Positions 19,089-28,596 of a stretch of 64,000 nt of DNA are shown piece after piece. The translations under genes and the position numbers were made by a program. Origin of the DNA: an unidentified bacterial endosymbiont (GTDB lineage Bacteria > Pseudomonadota > Gammaproteobacteria > Enterobacterales > G038960095). Under the pieces are notes generated by a model that saw only the letters and a list, made by a program, of their open reading frames with translations, had not been told where the DNA came from and made no database searches. Every line of letters begins with the position of its first letter. The stretch's first letter is position 1. The DNA lies in contig NZ_OU907312.1 in assembly GCF_918320885.1 (NCBI RefSeq), forward strand, positions 310,001-374,000. The letters run 5' to 3'.

Positions 19089-19655
19089 ATGCCATTTTAC
19101 AACACAAGCGAGTTTCGAGCTGGCCTTAAAATCATGCAAGAGGGTGAGCCTTGTACCATTATCGAGAACGAATTTGTTAAGCCGGGTAAGGGTCAAGCCT
19201 TTAGCCGCGTTAAAATTCGCCGATTAATCAGTGGTCGTACCATTGAAAAAACCTTTAAATCGGGTGAATCAGTCGAGGCAGCGGATGTCATTGATGTTCA
19301 TTTAACCTACCTCTACCAGGATGGTGAATTTTGGCATTTTATGAATGACGACACCTTCGAACAGCTGGCGGCCGACCAGCGGGTCGTGGGGGATAGTGCC
19401 AAATGGTTAGTCGAGCAAGCCCCCTGTGTGCTCACCTTATGGGATGGTCGCCCGATTAGTGTGATCCCCCCCAATTTTGTTGAATTAACGATTGTGGAGA
19501 CCGATCCAGGGCTAAAAGGTGATACTGCGGGTAGTGGTGGCAAACCAGCGACCCTCAGCTCTGGTGCGGTGGTGAGGGTGCCGTTGTTTGTGCAGCTGGG
19601 TGAAGTGATTAAAGTAGATACCCGTTCGGGGGAGTATGTCTCCCGCGTTCGTTAG
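19089..19655 (+). CDS. efp: Elongation factor P
   Basis: Relieves ribosome stalling at polyproline motifs. 188 residues, as in E. coli, when started at the ATG at 19089 ([13 protein letters not shown]); the frame extends 6 codons upstream without homology. The modified lysine is Lys34 in VKPGKGQAF, the site of beta-lysylation by EpmA with EpmB, whose gene is adjacent. The C-terminal SGEYVSRVR ending is intact. The last 20 bases overlap ddl. Confidence 0.96.
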   Translation: MPFYNTSEFRAGLKIMQEGEPCTIIENEFVKPGKGQAFSRVKIRRLISGRTIEKTFKSGESVEAADVIDVHLTYLYQDGEFWHFMNDDTFEQLAADQRVVGDSAKWLVEQAPCVLTLWDGRPISVIPPNFVELTIVETDPGLKGDTAGSGGKPATLSSGAVVRVPLFVQLGEVIKVDTRSGEYVSRVR

Positions 19656-20760
19656 CCCCCCCTGCCGCTCTAAAAAAACGGTCGCACTGCTTGTCGGGGG
19701 GCCATCCCCTGAGCATCCGATCTCGCTACTCTCCTCGATTCAGGTGATTCAAGCGCTGGATCGGCAGCAGTATGATCTGCTGTTAATCGGCATTGATCAA
19801 CAGGGCAGGTGGTGGCACTGTGATGAAGCGGACTATTTACGCTACCCAGAGGATCCAGCTCGCATCCAGCTACGCGTCACCGGAGAACCGCTAGCACTAC
19901 AGCCCGGCAGCCGTGGGGGCCAGCTACGGGAGAGCCAGAGTGGCACTCCGCTGCCGGCGATTGATGTGGTGTTCCCACTGCTGCATGGATCGATGGGGGA
20001 GGATGGCGCCTTGCAAGGGCTGTTGCGCTGGCTGCAGCTGCCGTTTGTCGGGTGTGATCTGCTGGCCTCTGCCATCGGCATGGATAAAGCGATCACCAAG
20101 CAGCTGCTGCAAGCGGCGGGCATTCCGGTGGCCCCCTTTGTGGTGCTGCGGCACCCTGATGTTGCGCAGCTCAACCCGGCAGCGCTGGTGGCGACGCTGG
20201 GGCTACCGCTCTTTGTGAAGCCGACCAACCAAGGCTCTTCAATTGGGGTGAGTCGGGTGTTGCACCCCGCTGAGCTCCAGCCGGCGGTGCAACACGCCTT
20301 GGCGTTTGATCACACGGTGTTGGTGGAAACCGCTATCCAGGGCCAAGAGATTGAGTGTGCCCTGCTGGGGAATCAGCAGCCAGCGGTGAGCGTCTGCGGT
20401 GAAATTGTGGTGCAGGATGCCTTTTACGCCTATGAGACCAAATATCTCAACCGTGGGCAGGCGCAGCTGGTGATCCCGGCGCCATTAACGCCGGAGACTA
20501 GCGAGCGGGTGCGTCGGCTAGCGATCCAGGCCTGGCAACGACTAGGGTGCTACGGCCTGGCCCGGGTGGATTTTTTTGTGACGGCTGATCAGCAGATTTT
20601 CCTCAATGAGATTAATACCATTCCTGGGTTTACGGCCATCAGTATGTATCCACAACTCTGGGCCGCCAGCGGCTTGGCCTATTCACAACTCCTCGATCGA
20701 TTGATCACTCTGGCCCTAGAGCGCGATCAGCCCACGGTCAGCCTCGCTGAGCGGTGGTGA
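19636..20760 (+). CDS. ddlA: D-alanine--D-alanine ligase, DdlA type
   Basis: ATP-grasp enzyme that makes D-Ala-D-Ala for peptidoglycan. 374 residues, with the longer central region typical of DdlA (364 in E. coli) rather than DdlB. Signatures: [14 protein letters not shown] near the N-terminus, [37 protein letters not shown] and the metal-binding [10 protein letters not shown]. The start ATG lies inside the end of efp with GGGGGAG just upstream. It converges on the ankyrin gene with one base between the stop codons. Confidence 0.94.
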   Translation: MSPAFVSPPCRSKKTVALLVGGPSPEHPISLLSSIQVIQALDRQQYDLLLIGIDQQGRWWHCDEADYLRYPEDPARIQLRVTGEPLALQPGSRGGQLRESQSGTPLPAIDVVFPLLHGSMGEDGALQGLLRWLQLPFVGCDLLASAIGMDKAITKQLLQAAGIPVAPFVVLRHPDVAQLNPAALVATLGLPLFVKPTNQGSSIGVSRVLHPAELQPAVQHALAFDHTVLVETAIQGQEIECALLGNQQPAVSVCGEIVVQDAFYAYETKYLNRGQAQLVIPAPLTPETSERVRRLAIQAWQRLGCYGLARVDFFVTADQQIFLNEINTIPGFTAISMYPQLWAASGLAYSQLLDRLITLALERDQPTVSLAERW

Positions 20761-20761
20761 T

Positions 20762-21841
20762 CTACCCTGAGTGAACAGGGAGAGGATTGCTCTCTGGGTT
20801 TGCGATGTCCGCCTCTAAAGAATAGGATATTTGATCTTGTTCACGAACAGAAGATAATGGTTGAACCATTTGGGAAAATACCGCCATGGCACGCGACACT
20901 GACATTATATCATGTCCTTCATACAACAACTTGGCAGAATCTTTTTCACGTTGTTCAGTTACAATAATCGCCTCCAAAAGATGGGGCAAGCGTTTATTAA
21001 TTTCCTTAGAAAATATCAAAGTAAACGGTATTTTGTTGGCTGCAAAATGTAACCAATACGCAATATTTTTTATTACTTGACCTAAATTTTTGAAAAAACA
21101 ACAGTAATAGGGATGGCGATGTTTTTCTATTTCCACATAGTCTTCTAACAACACACCAATGCAGGCCGGGATGAAAAGTTGCCGACTGATAGGATATTGC
21201 TTTCTGAGTAGTGAATAAGTATCATAATGATTTTTTCTGTAAGCTAACATTAGTGGCGAGTAGCCTTCGCTATTGCTGACAAAAGGATTAACGTTTTTTG
21301 ATAATAAAAGTTCCACTATAGATAGATTTCCATTTTCAGCAGCTATCATCAATGATCTTTCTAGGTCCTTTTCTGGTATCTTATAGTTGAGTTCGAATAT
21401 CTTTTCTAAAAATTCCCTATGATTGTTATCTGCAGCAAGCATAAAGGCAGTTTTATTATATTTATTTTTGAAATTGATAAACTCATCGGTCACAGAAATC
21501 TTCACTGATTCAAGGAAAGTTACGTTATTGAATATTCCTGCGATCATTAGGGCATTATTATCTTTTTTATCCCTTAATTCTAGTATATCTCTTATTTGCG
21601 TATCAAATATCTTTCCGAGTACTCTTGATGTAGCATCTCCCATATTTATTTGTGCTATTAACATCAATAAATTTTCATCAGTTTCTTCAAGACGTACTAA
21701 ACAAGAATTTTCATCTTGACTGATGAAGCGTAGAATATTAATTTCTAAATCTTTAACAGTATAATTTTTATTTTTAATTTTAAGTAAAAATTCTATAACT
21801 TTTTCATTTTCTTGATCAAATATATTCATTTGGTTTTCCAT
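20762..21841 (-). CDS. Ankyrin-repeat protein
   Basis: 359 residues. About four ankyrin repeats are visible at roughly 93-119, 126-152, 159-187 and 191-215; the best is LMIAAENGNLSIVELLLSKNVNP. The segments before and after are not recognised. No signal peptide is seen. The gene is visibly more AT-rich than ddlA, with Lys/Asn/Ile-heavy codons, suggesting separate origin. Start is ambiguous between Met1 and Met5; neither has a strong ribosome site. Ankyrin proteins in host-associated bacteria are often secreted into host cells, but export is inferred here. Confidence 0.75.
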   Translation of the reverse strand: MENQMNIFDQENEKVIEFLLKIKNKNYTVKDLEINILRFISQDENSCLVRLEETDENLLMLIAQINMGDATSRVLGKIFDTQIRDILELRDKKDNNALMIAGIFNNVTFLESVKISVTDEFINFKNKYNKTAFMLAADNNHREFLEKIFELNYKIPEKDLERSLMIAAENGNLSIVELLLSKNVNPFVSNSEGYSPLMLAYRKNHYDTYSLLRKQYPISRQLFIPACIGVLLEDYVEIEKHRHPYYCCFFKNLGQVIKNIAYWLHFAANKIPFTLIFSKEINKRLPHLLEAIIVTEQREKDSAKLLYEGHDIMSVSRAMAVFSQMVQPLSSVREQDQISYSLEADIANPESNPLPVHSG

Positions 21842-22088
21842 TAAATATTCATTGAATACAGGGTAGTGGTATACTCTACTCTAGGTTGAAGTAAATCACT
21901 GCTTCTGTAGATGGCCGACATTCGGTTCCAGGCATGGTCAGAGCATTGATTATGAATGGTCTATCAAGACTTCTACTTAGAGCTGAATAATTTAAATATG
22001 AGACGGTTAGCTAATCTTATTCTTGGGTATCGACTTCAGTCCCCTATTCCCTAAACCTAGGCATAGTAAGCTATTCACATTTAATGTT
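21842..22088. other. Non-coding gap with a 20-bp dispersed repeat
   Basis: No gene is seen. AGAGCTGAATAATTTAAATA at 21979-21998 matches 41830-41849 at 19 of 20 bases, and the flanks of the two sites show weaker similarity. This may be the worn end of an unidentified mobile element. Confidence 0.4.
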
Positions 22089-22886
22089 TTATTTTTTATA
22101 TTTTTCAATATTATTTAGACAATCTTCCGCTTTTTGTTCATTTTTTTCACTAGGTTGATTTAATGATGATATATTTATTATTTTGTTACGCAAAGGCGTA
22201 ACTTCTCGAGCACTTTTTAGTGACAGTTGATGATAAATGTCATTAAATTTTTTTCTTATATCCTTGATTCTATTTTTTCTTTCTGAATACTCAGCTAATG
22301 TTCTCTTACTCACAGCCTCATTCATGTTCCTTGAATTATCACGGTTGAAATCGCTGAGTTGCCTGGAATTTTGATCAGATAATGAATGCTCAATGATATT
22401 ATCACTACTTGTTCTTGATATTGAAGAACTTGAGCCAGCGCTCGTGTGCACAGTTGGCAAAGTACATTGTTCGTCCTTAACCGGAGTTTCTGAACCGTCA
22501 CTGCTACCCACTGTATCCTCATAGTCCCTAAAAGGGGTATTCGACGATGTGGTTTCTGTTATGGGTAATTCTATTACCAGACCATCATTGCTTTCAGAAA
22601 AACCAGATGTTGAAGAGCTTGAATCCGAGATTCGTGACGGTGCTGTACCGATAGAATAATAGGGTGGTATCCTACCTTGGGGTTGGGAGGTCTTGTTACT
22701 CTTCGGGGACCACTCATCTTGTGTGGAAAAGCTTGAGTCAGCTGTCGTGTGCTCGTTCAGCAAAGTAGTTTGTGGGTCCCTATAGATGGTCTTCTCATCT
22801 TCAGATCCCCCCGCTGGAGAAACGGTGAAGCTGGGAGTGGCGTTAGCTGCTACAGGGGAATTGGTTGTCTGAGGTGGAGTATTTTG
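22089..22886 (-). pseudogene. Ser/Thr/Pro-rich gene missing its start, cut by an IS
   Basis: The frame is open from the stop at 22089 up to the IS boundary at 22886 with no credible start; the first possible initiator is a TTG at 22763, well inside the coding sequence. It reads QNTPPQTTNSPVAA at the break. About 180 residues are Ser/Thr/Pro-rich and acidic, and the last 70 are Lys-rich and helical (KNRIKDIRKKFNDIYHQLSLKS). Family not recognised. The IS cluster beginning at 22887 has removed or displaced the N-terminus. It is AT-rich at the 3' end and lies beside the ankyrin gene, so it may be a remnant of a second host-directed protein. Confidence 0.6.
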
Positions 22887-23354
22887 TGATCTTGCTACCC
22901 TTTAACGGACACAACGAAGAGGAACAAAGCGTATAATTTTTTGTTACTTTTTGAGGTGAAGTTATGAATCAAGGGGAATCAAGGAGCTATGATAAGGAAT
23001 TCAAGCTGAATGCGGTAAAGCTGTATCACAGCACTGGTAAAACGCTCTGTCAATTGAGCGAGGAATTGGGAGTTCCCAAGAGTACATTGGCAGGGTGGGT
23101 CCATCAGCATAACAAGGATGGTGCAGAGGCTTTCCCGGGCAAAGGATACCTGAAAGCGTCTGATGCTGAGCTCAGTCAATTGCGGAAAGAATTGGCGATA
23201 GCACGCGAAGAGAGGGATATCCTAAAAAAAGCCTTGGGCATCTTCTCAGTGGCCCGCAAGTAAAATACCAGTTTATGCAAAAGCATGCTGGGGAATTCAG
23301 CGTAGAGAGGATGTCCAACGTGTTAGGTGTATCCCGCAGTGGCTATTATCAGTT
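22887..23354 (+). mobile_element. IS3-family partial copy: 5' 468 bp
   Basis: Begins with the intact TIR TGATCTTGCTACC and carries the complete orfA (22964-23263) plus the first 25 codons of orfB before being interrupted at 23354, where the next copy starts in the opposite direction. With 24830-25101 it forms the two ends of one plus-strand element whose middle is missing. Confidence 0.9.
22964..23263 (+). CDS. IS3-family OrfA in the interrupted copy
   Basis: Identical in protein sequence to the other OrfA copies (99 residues) and complete, but without a functional OrfB behind it. Such a product could only act as a repressor of the family's transposition. Confidence 0.9.
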   Translation: MNQGESRSYDKEFKLNAVKLYHSTGKTLCQLSEELGVPKSTLAGWVHQHNKDGAEAFPGKGYLKASDAELSQLRKELAIAREERDILKKALGIFSVARK

Positions 23355-23394
23355 TGATCTTGCCACCTTTTTTTAGACACAGAGAAGAGAAACC

Positions 23395-24249
23395 TTAAGC
23401 GACCTGGGATAACCAATTTTTTTCAAAATTTACAGGAGACAGATAGCCTAGCGTTGAGTGCCGTCTCTGTCGGTTATAAAACACTTCTACGTATTCAAAA
23501 ATGCTCAATTTGGCTTGTTCTCTGCTCTCAAAACGTTCAAAGTGGGTGTGCTCTGTTTTTAAGGTATGGAAAAAACTCTCTGCTACTGCATTGTCATAAC
23601 AATTGCCCGTACTACTCATGCTAAGCGTTATCTGGTGATGCGCCGATACAGCCTTGAATCCTTTGCTGGTATACTGGCTGCCTCGGTCGGAGTGGTGGAT
23701 GAGACCTGCAGCAGGCTTCCTCCGTGTTATTGCCTGGCGTAATGCTGCGGCTACTAACTCGGTGGTCATGTGAGCTTGCATATCCATCCCCACGATACTA
23801 CGAGAGAACAGGTCCAGTACGATAGCAACATACAACCATCCCTCTTGGGTCGGAATATAGGTAATATCTGCTGCCCAGTATTGATCAGGGCGAGTGGCTG
23901 TGAACTTCTGCTTGAGTAAATTAGGCGCCACTGCGGCCTTTGGATCGACTATTGTGGTTACCTTAAATCGTTTTTTCATCTTAGCCGCAATATGGGCTGC
24001 TTTCATTAGCCGACAAACCCGTTTGCGTGAACAGCGCTCACCTCTAGCTCGTAACTCAGCATGGATACGTGGGCTACCGTAAATTTGGTTGCTTATGGTA
24101 TAAACCTCTTTAATTTCAGATATTAAACGCTCATCCTCACAATAGCGCTTGGATGGCTCAGCCTTGATAAACTGATAATAGCCACTGCGGGATACACCTA
24201 ACACGTTGGACATCCTCTCTACGCTGAATTCCCCAGCATGCTTTTGCAT
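23395..24249 (-). CDS. IS3-family transposase OrfB (copy 2)
   Basis: 284 residues, identical to the copy 1 protein; frame intact. Confidence 0.95.
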   Translation of the reverse strand: MQKHAGEFSVERMSNVLGVSRSGYYQFIKAEPSKRYCEDERLISEIKEVYTISNQIYGSPRIHAELRARGERCSRKRVCRLMKAAHIAAKMKKRFKVTTIVDPKAAVAPNLLKQKFTATRPDQYWAADITYIPTQEGWLYVAIVLDLFSRSIVGMDMQAHMTTELVAAALRQAITRRKPAAGLIHHSDRGSQYTSKGFKAVSAHHQITLSMSSTGNCYDNAVAESFFHTLKTEHTHFERFESREQAKLSIFEYVEVFYNRQRRHSTLGYLSPVNFEKNWLSQVA

Positions 24250-24260
24250 AAACTGGTATT

Positions 24261-24560
24261 TTACTTGCGGGCCACTGAGAAGATGCCCAAGGCTTTTTTT
24301 AGGATATCCCTCTCTTCGCGTGCTATCGCCAATTCTTTCCGCAATTGACTGAGCTCAGCATCAGACGCTTTCAGGTATCCTTTGCCCGGGAAAGCCTCTG
24401 CACCATCCTTGTTATGCTGATGGACCCACCCTGCCAATGTACTCTTGGGAACTCCCAATTCCTCGCTCAATTGACAGAGCGTTTTACCAGTGCTGTGATA
24501 CAGCTTTACCGCATTCAGCTTGAATTCCTTATCATAGCTCCTTGATTCCCCTTGATTCAT
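24261..24560 (-). CDS. IS3-family OrfA (copy 2)
   Basis: 99 residues, identical to the copy 1 protein; slippery A7 run retained. Confidence 0.95.
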   Translation of the reverse strand: MNQGESRSYDKEFKLNAVKLYHSTGKTLCQLSEELGVPKSTLAGWVHQHNKDGAEAFPGKGYLKASDAELSQLRKELAIAREERDILKKALGIFSVARK

Positions 24561-24637
24561 AACTTCACCTCAAAAAGTAACAAAAAATTATACGCTTTGT
24601 TCCTCTTCGTTGTGTCCGTTAAAGGGTAGCAAGATCA

Positions 24638-24829
24638 TGGGAACTCCCAATTCCTCGCTCAATTGACAGAGCGTTTTACCAGTGCTGTGATACAGCTTTA
24701 CCGCATTCAGCTTGAATTCCTTATCATAGCTCCTTGATTCCCCTTGATTCATAACTTCACCTCAAAAAGTAACAAAAAATTATACGCTTTGTTCCTCTTC
24801 GTTGTGTCCGTTAAAGGGTAGCAAGATCA
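24638..24829 (-). mobile_element. IS3-family partial copy: 192-bp orfA-side end
   Basis: Matches 11126-11317 of copy 1 base for base as far as read: the TIR, the leader and the first part of orfA on the minus strand. It abuts copy 2 on its left and the 3' piece of another copy on its right. Confidence 0.9.
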
Positions 24830-25101
24830 GCTTAGCATGAGTAGTACGGGCAATTGTTATGACAATGCAGTAGCAGAGAGTTTTTTCCATACCTTAAAAA
24901 CAGAGCACACCCACTTTGAACGTTTTGAGAGCAGAGAACAAGCCAAATTGAGCATTTTTGAATACGTAGAAGTGTTTTATAACCGACAGAGACGGCACTC
25001 AACGCTAGGCTATCTGTCTCCTGTAAATTTTGAAAAAAATTGGTTATCCCAGGTCGCTTAAGGTTTCTCTTCTCTGTGTCTAAAAAAAGGTGGCAAGATC
25101 A
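24830..25101 (+). mobile_element. IS3-family partial copy: 3' 272 bp
   Basis: Corresponds to 55654-55925 of the plus-strand complete copy: the last 74 codons of orfB (24837-25061 in frame) and the 3' TIR, which ends GGTGGCAAGATCA. Probably the other end of the copy that starts at 22887; about 540 bp between the two ends are missing. Confidence 0.9.
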
Positions 25102-25362
25102 AACCAGCTGTTTTCCTAACCACATTACTGCTTCCTTGCTGAGAGTCTATTGGTGAATTAATGTCACTAAAACGTTAAAATTAAAATAGATATCTCTAAT
25201 AATAGAGATATTGCCATAAATTAAACTAATTTGATTTATTTTAAAAGTTTTTTGTGCTGATTTTAAATCATTTTTGTGAAATAGCGGTTTGGGCAGCCTT
25301 CAGGCTTAGCGGCTTCATTGGCGAGGATCTCGCACTGCTTTGAGGGGTGTATTGGAGAAAAA

Positions 25363-25741
<379 letters not shown>

Positions 25742-25776
25742 AAGCGGTAGTATACTGTAATTGGCGCTCTAGTGTG

Positions 25777-27099
25777 CTACAAAATAAAACGACTTAAATC
25801 TTCATCTTGTACCAGTTCGTCGAGATGAGCGCTGACATAGTCAGCATCAATGCTAATCTGTTGACCACGTCGTTCACTGGCCTCGTAAGAGATCCCCTCA
25901 AGGAGCGTCTCGAGTACCGTGTGTAACCGACGGGCACCGATATTCTCTGTCCGTTCATTCACCTGCCAAGCCGCTTCCGCAATGCGGCGGATGCCCGCCG
26001 TCGTAAAGGTAATCTCAACCCCTTCAGTCGCCAATAGCGCGCGGTATTGTTCGGTGAGTGAGGCACGGGGCTCCGTTAAAATACGTTCGAAATCCTCGGT
26101 ACTCAGAGGTTGCAGCTCAACCCGAATCGGTAAACGCCCTTGTAACTCAGGGATCAATTGCGAGGGGCTACACACCTGAAAAGCCCCCGAAGCGATAAAC
26201 AGAATATGATCAGTCTTGACCATGCCCTGTTTGGTCGAGACAGTACAGCCCTCTATCAGCGGCAATAGATCTCGTTGGACCCCTTCGCGAGAGATGTCCG
26301 GGCAGGAGCTCGCTCCCCGCTGGCATAGTTTGTCAATTTCATCAATGAACACAATCCCCTGCTGCTCTACCCGCTCAATCGCCTGTTGTTTCAACTCCTC
26401 GGGGCTCAGTAATTTACTGGCCTCTTCTTCTACGAGCAGTTGACGAGCTTCACCCATTTTTAAGGTGCGTTTTTTCTGTTTCTGGCCCGCTAAATTTTGA
26501 AACATGGATTGCAATTGATTCGTCAGCTCCTCCATCCCAGGGGGCGCCATGATCTCTACTCCATAGGGGGTGGTAGAGAGACTAATTTCAATGAACTGCT
26601 CATCCAGTTGCCCTGATTGTAACTGTTGCAGCAGTTGTTGGCGCCTGACCAAGGGATCGGACTGCTCACGGCTCTCTTCACTAGGCAGATTCAGTAGGAT
26701 CTCTAGCAGGCGCGTTTCAGCCTGGATCACCGCCTGCTGACGCTGTTGATCCATAGCCTGTTGGCGGACTATTTTAAGTGCTGCATCCGTTAAATCACGA
26801 ATAATAGAGTCGACCTCTTTACCAACATAGCCCACTTCGGTGAACTTGGTAGCCTCGACCTTAATAAAGGGGGCATTCGCCAATTTTGCCAAACGACGGG
26901 CAATTTCTGTCTTGCCCACCCCCGTGGGACCAATCATCAGGATATTTTTAGGGGTCACCTCTTGCCGGAGGTTCTCCTCTAGTTGCAGCCGGCGCCAACG
27001 ACTGCGCAGCGCAATGGCTACGGCCCGCTTAGCCTTGACTTGACCGATAATCGATCGATCTAATTCCTGTACAATTTCCTGTGGCGTCAGCGTAGACAT
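25777..27099 (-). CDS. hslU: HslU, ATPase subunit of the HslVU protease
   Basis: AAA+ unfoldase that feeds substrates to HslV. 440 residues (E. coli 443). Walker A GPTGVGKT is at 57-64, the pore loop GYVG at 90-93, the inserted I-domain follows, and Walker B is FIDEID. The C-terminal EDLSRFIL, which inserts into HslV to activate it, is intact. It is 12 bases downstream of hslV and converges in neither direction: rnpB follows on the same strand with its promoter in the 35-bp gap. Confidence 0.97.
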   Translation of the reverse strand: MSTLTPQEIVQELDRSIIGQVKAKRAVAIALRSRWRRLQLEENLRQEVTPKNILMIGPTGVGKTEIARRLAKLANAPFIKVEATKFTEVGYVGKEVDSIIRDLTDAALKIVRQQAMDQQRQQAVIQAETRLLEILLNLPSEESREQSDPLVRRQQLLQQLQSGQLDEQFIEISLSTTPYGVEIMAPPGMEELTNQLQSMFQNLAGQKQKKRTLKMGEARQLLVEEEASKLLSPEELKQQAIERVEQQGIVFIDEIDKLCQRGASSCPDISREGVQRDLLPLIEGCTVSTKQGMVKTDHILFIASGAFQVCSPSQLIPELQGRLPIRVELQPLSTEDFERILTEPRASLTEQYRALLATEGVEITFTTAGIRRIAEAAWQVNERTENIGARRLHTVLETLLEGISYEASERRGQQISIDADYVSAHLDELVQDEDLSRFIL

Positions 27100-27111
27100 C
27101 TCTCATGATCC

Positions 27112-27642
27112 TTAATCGGCTAACGATAGTTGCTCAATCGTCTGGTGGCGATTGGTATAGATACAGAGATCACCAGCAATGGTGAGTGCTTTTTCAACGA
27201 TCTCATAGGCTGATAGTGCACTGTTGTCTAATAAAGCCCGTGCCGCTGCCTGCGCAAACGCCCCTCCAGATCCAATAGCAATTAAATTATCCTCCGGTTG
27301 AATGACATCCCCATTACCGGTGATAATTAAAGAGACTTGGCGATCAGCCACCGCAAGAAGCGCCTCTAACCGCCGCAATGTGCGATCAGTTCGCCAATCT
27401 TTGGCCAATTCAACGGCTGCTTTCAGTAAGTGCCCTTGATGCAGCTCCAGTTTTCGCTCAAAACAGTCAAACAGGGCAAAAGCATCGGCTGTTCCACCGG
27501 CAAAACCGGCGAGCACCTGGTTTTTATAAAGCCGGCGTACTTTTCGGGCATTATGTTTCATGACCACAGCGCCCAAAGTCACTTGACCATCGCCACCGAT
27601 CACGACCTGGTTATGGCGACGTATACTCACAACAGTTGTCAC
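27112..27642 (-). CDS. hslV: HslV, peptidase subunit of the HslVU protease
   Basis: Proteasome-like threonine peptidase. The start is the GTG at 27642, preceded by AAAGGA; this gives 176 residues, the same as E. coli, and puts the catalytic Thr at position 2 (TTVVSIRRH), exposed once Met is removed. A longer frame from 27669 would bury that threonine and is wrong. GDGQVTLG and [14 protein letters not shown] are typical. Order ftsN-hslV-hslU is as in E. coli. Confidence 0.97.
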   Translation of the reverse strand: MTTVVSIRRHNQVVIGGDGQVTLGAVVMKHNARKVRRLYKNQVLAGFAGGTADAFALFDCFERKLELHQGHLLKAAVELAKDWRTDRTLRRLEALLAVADRQVSLIITGNGDVIQPEDNLIAIGSGGAFAQAAARALLDNSALSAYEIVEKALTIAGDLCIYTNRHQTIEQLSLAD

Positions 27643-27733
27643 AGCTGATCCTTTATCGTTCTCAATCAAATCATCCGAAGGTGTTGTTGGGACATGACTA
27701 TCACAACGGTTGAGTGGTGAGCAGGGTTAATGA

Positions 27734-28321
27734 TTAAGCAGCCACTAGGACACAGTAAGAGACCTGCTCCTGTTTTAATTGGTGTAAGATCTTCTCAGCC
27801 ATCGCCCGCTGGGGGTAGGGTCCTAGTACCACACGTTGTCGCGTGCCCTCTGTAAGAATAGTCGCCTCAAATCCTAAGAGCGCCAAACCTGCACGCAGGG
27901 ATTGTGCCTGTTCTACGCGCTGAAAGGATTCACACTGTAGCAGCCATTGAGGCGCTTTTAAAGGCGGCCGGGGGGGCGTTTTTTCTATTGACAGCGGCGC
28001 CGCCGCTTCCCGGATCAAGAGCGGACTAGGATCCGGAGGCAGAACCAGGATCTGTTTGCTTTCTAGCGCTTTGATATAACGCCAACGCTCCTGTGGCTTA
28101 GGAGGCAGCGTTTTGTTCAGTGCTCGTTTAGGACGAGTGGGTCGGGCTGGCGTTATCCCGTGCTGCTTGACCCAGTACCCCACAGCGGTTAGCGTCAATA
28201 GTACCCCTAATAAAAAGAGCAGTAGACTTTTAGGGAGCGTCGCGCCTTTAGCTATTTTATGGGACTTTTTACGGCCTTTTGTCCGTGTACCACCCCTGGT
28301 ACTATAGTCTCGTTTGAGCAC
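27734..28321 (-). CDS. ftsN: Cell division protein FtsN, shortened
   Basis: Bitopic division protein that activates septal peptidoglycan synthesis. With the GTG start at 28321 it has 195 residues, against 319 in E. coli. The cytoplasmic tail LKRDYSTR matches the E. coli start QRDYVRR; a TM helix follows at about 31-52 (LLLFLLGVLLTLTAVGYWV). The essential periplasmic segment is conserved (LPPKPQERWRYIKALESKQ, E. coli LPPKPEERWRYIKELESRQ), and the SPOR domain occupies the last 75 residues. The long Gln-rich linker is almost absent. The frame stays open upstream to 28468, but the extra 49 residues lack homology; a longer form cannot be excluded. Confidence 0.9.
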   Translation of the reverse strand: MLKRDYSTRGGTRTKGRKKSHKIAKGATLPKSLLLFLLGVLLTLTAVGYWVKQHGITPARPTRPKRALNKTLPPKPQERWRYIKALESKQILVLPPDPSPLLIREAAAPLSIEKTPPRPPLKAPQWLLQCESFQRVEQAQSLRAGLALLGFEATILTEGTRQRVVLGPYPQRAMAEKILHQLKQEQVSYCVLVAA

Positions 28322-28596
28322 AATCCTTCCACGGTTGAAGCCTGAACGGGGGGATCTTACTGAAGAGTGTGGTGCTTGCCTAGGGGCTAGCGGCTTTTCA
28401 TCGTTGAAATTGTAATCATTCTCAGGAGACGCTGTGTCAGCACAGAAGACAACGCTAGCCTGATTCACCCCTCATCGCCACGGAACATAGCCATCAAGGG
28501 ATGCTCGATGGCCCTGCCACCTACACCGGTTTAGCGATCCTGATCCAAAAAATAGGATATACTCCTTAAAAAGACAGTGAGAGTGGAACCGTTTGC

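Larger units (their letters stand above)
23355..24637 (-). mobile_element. Complete IS3-family element, copy 2 (1283 bp), nested
   Basis: Both TIRs are complete and the length is the same as copy 1. It lies inside the remains of another copy. The flanks (AGTT before, TGGG after) give no target-site duplication, so it was not left by a single clean insertion. Confidence 0.95.

Noticed and set aside
27643-27669. Nine-residue extension of HslV
   Set aside because: It would bury the catalytic Thr that must become the N-terminus.
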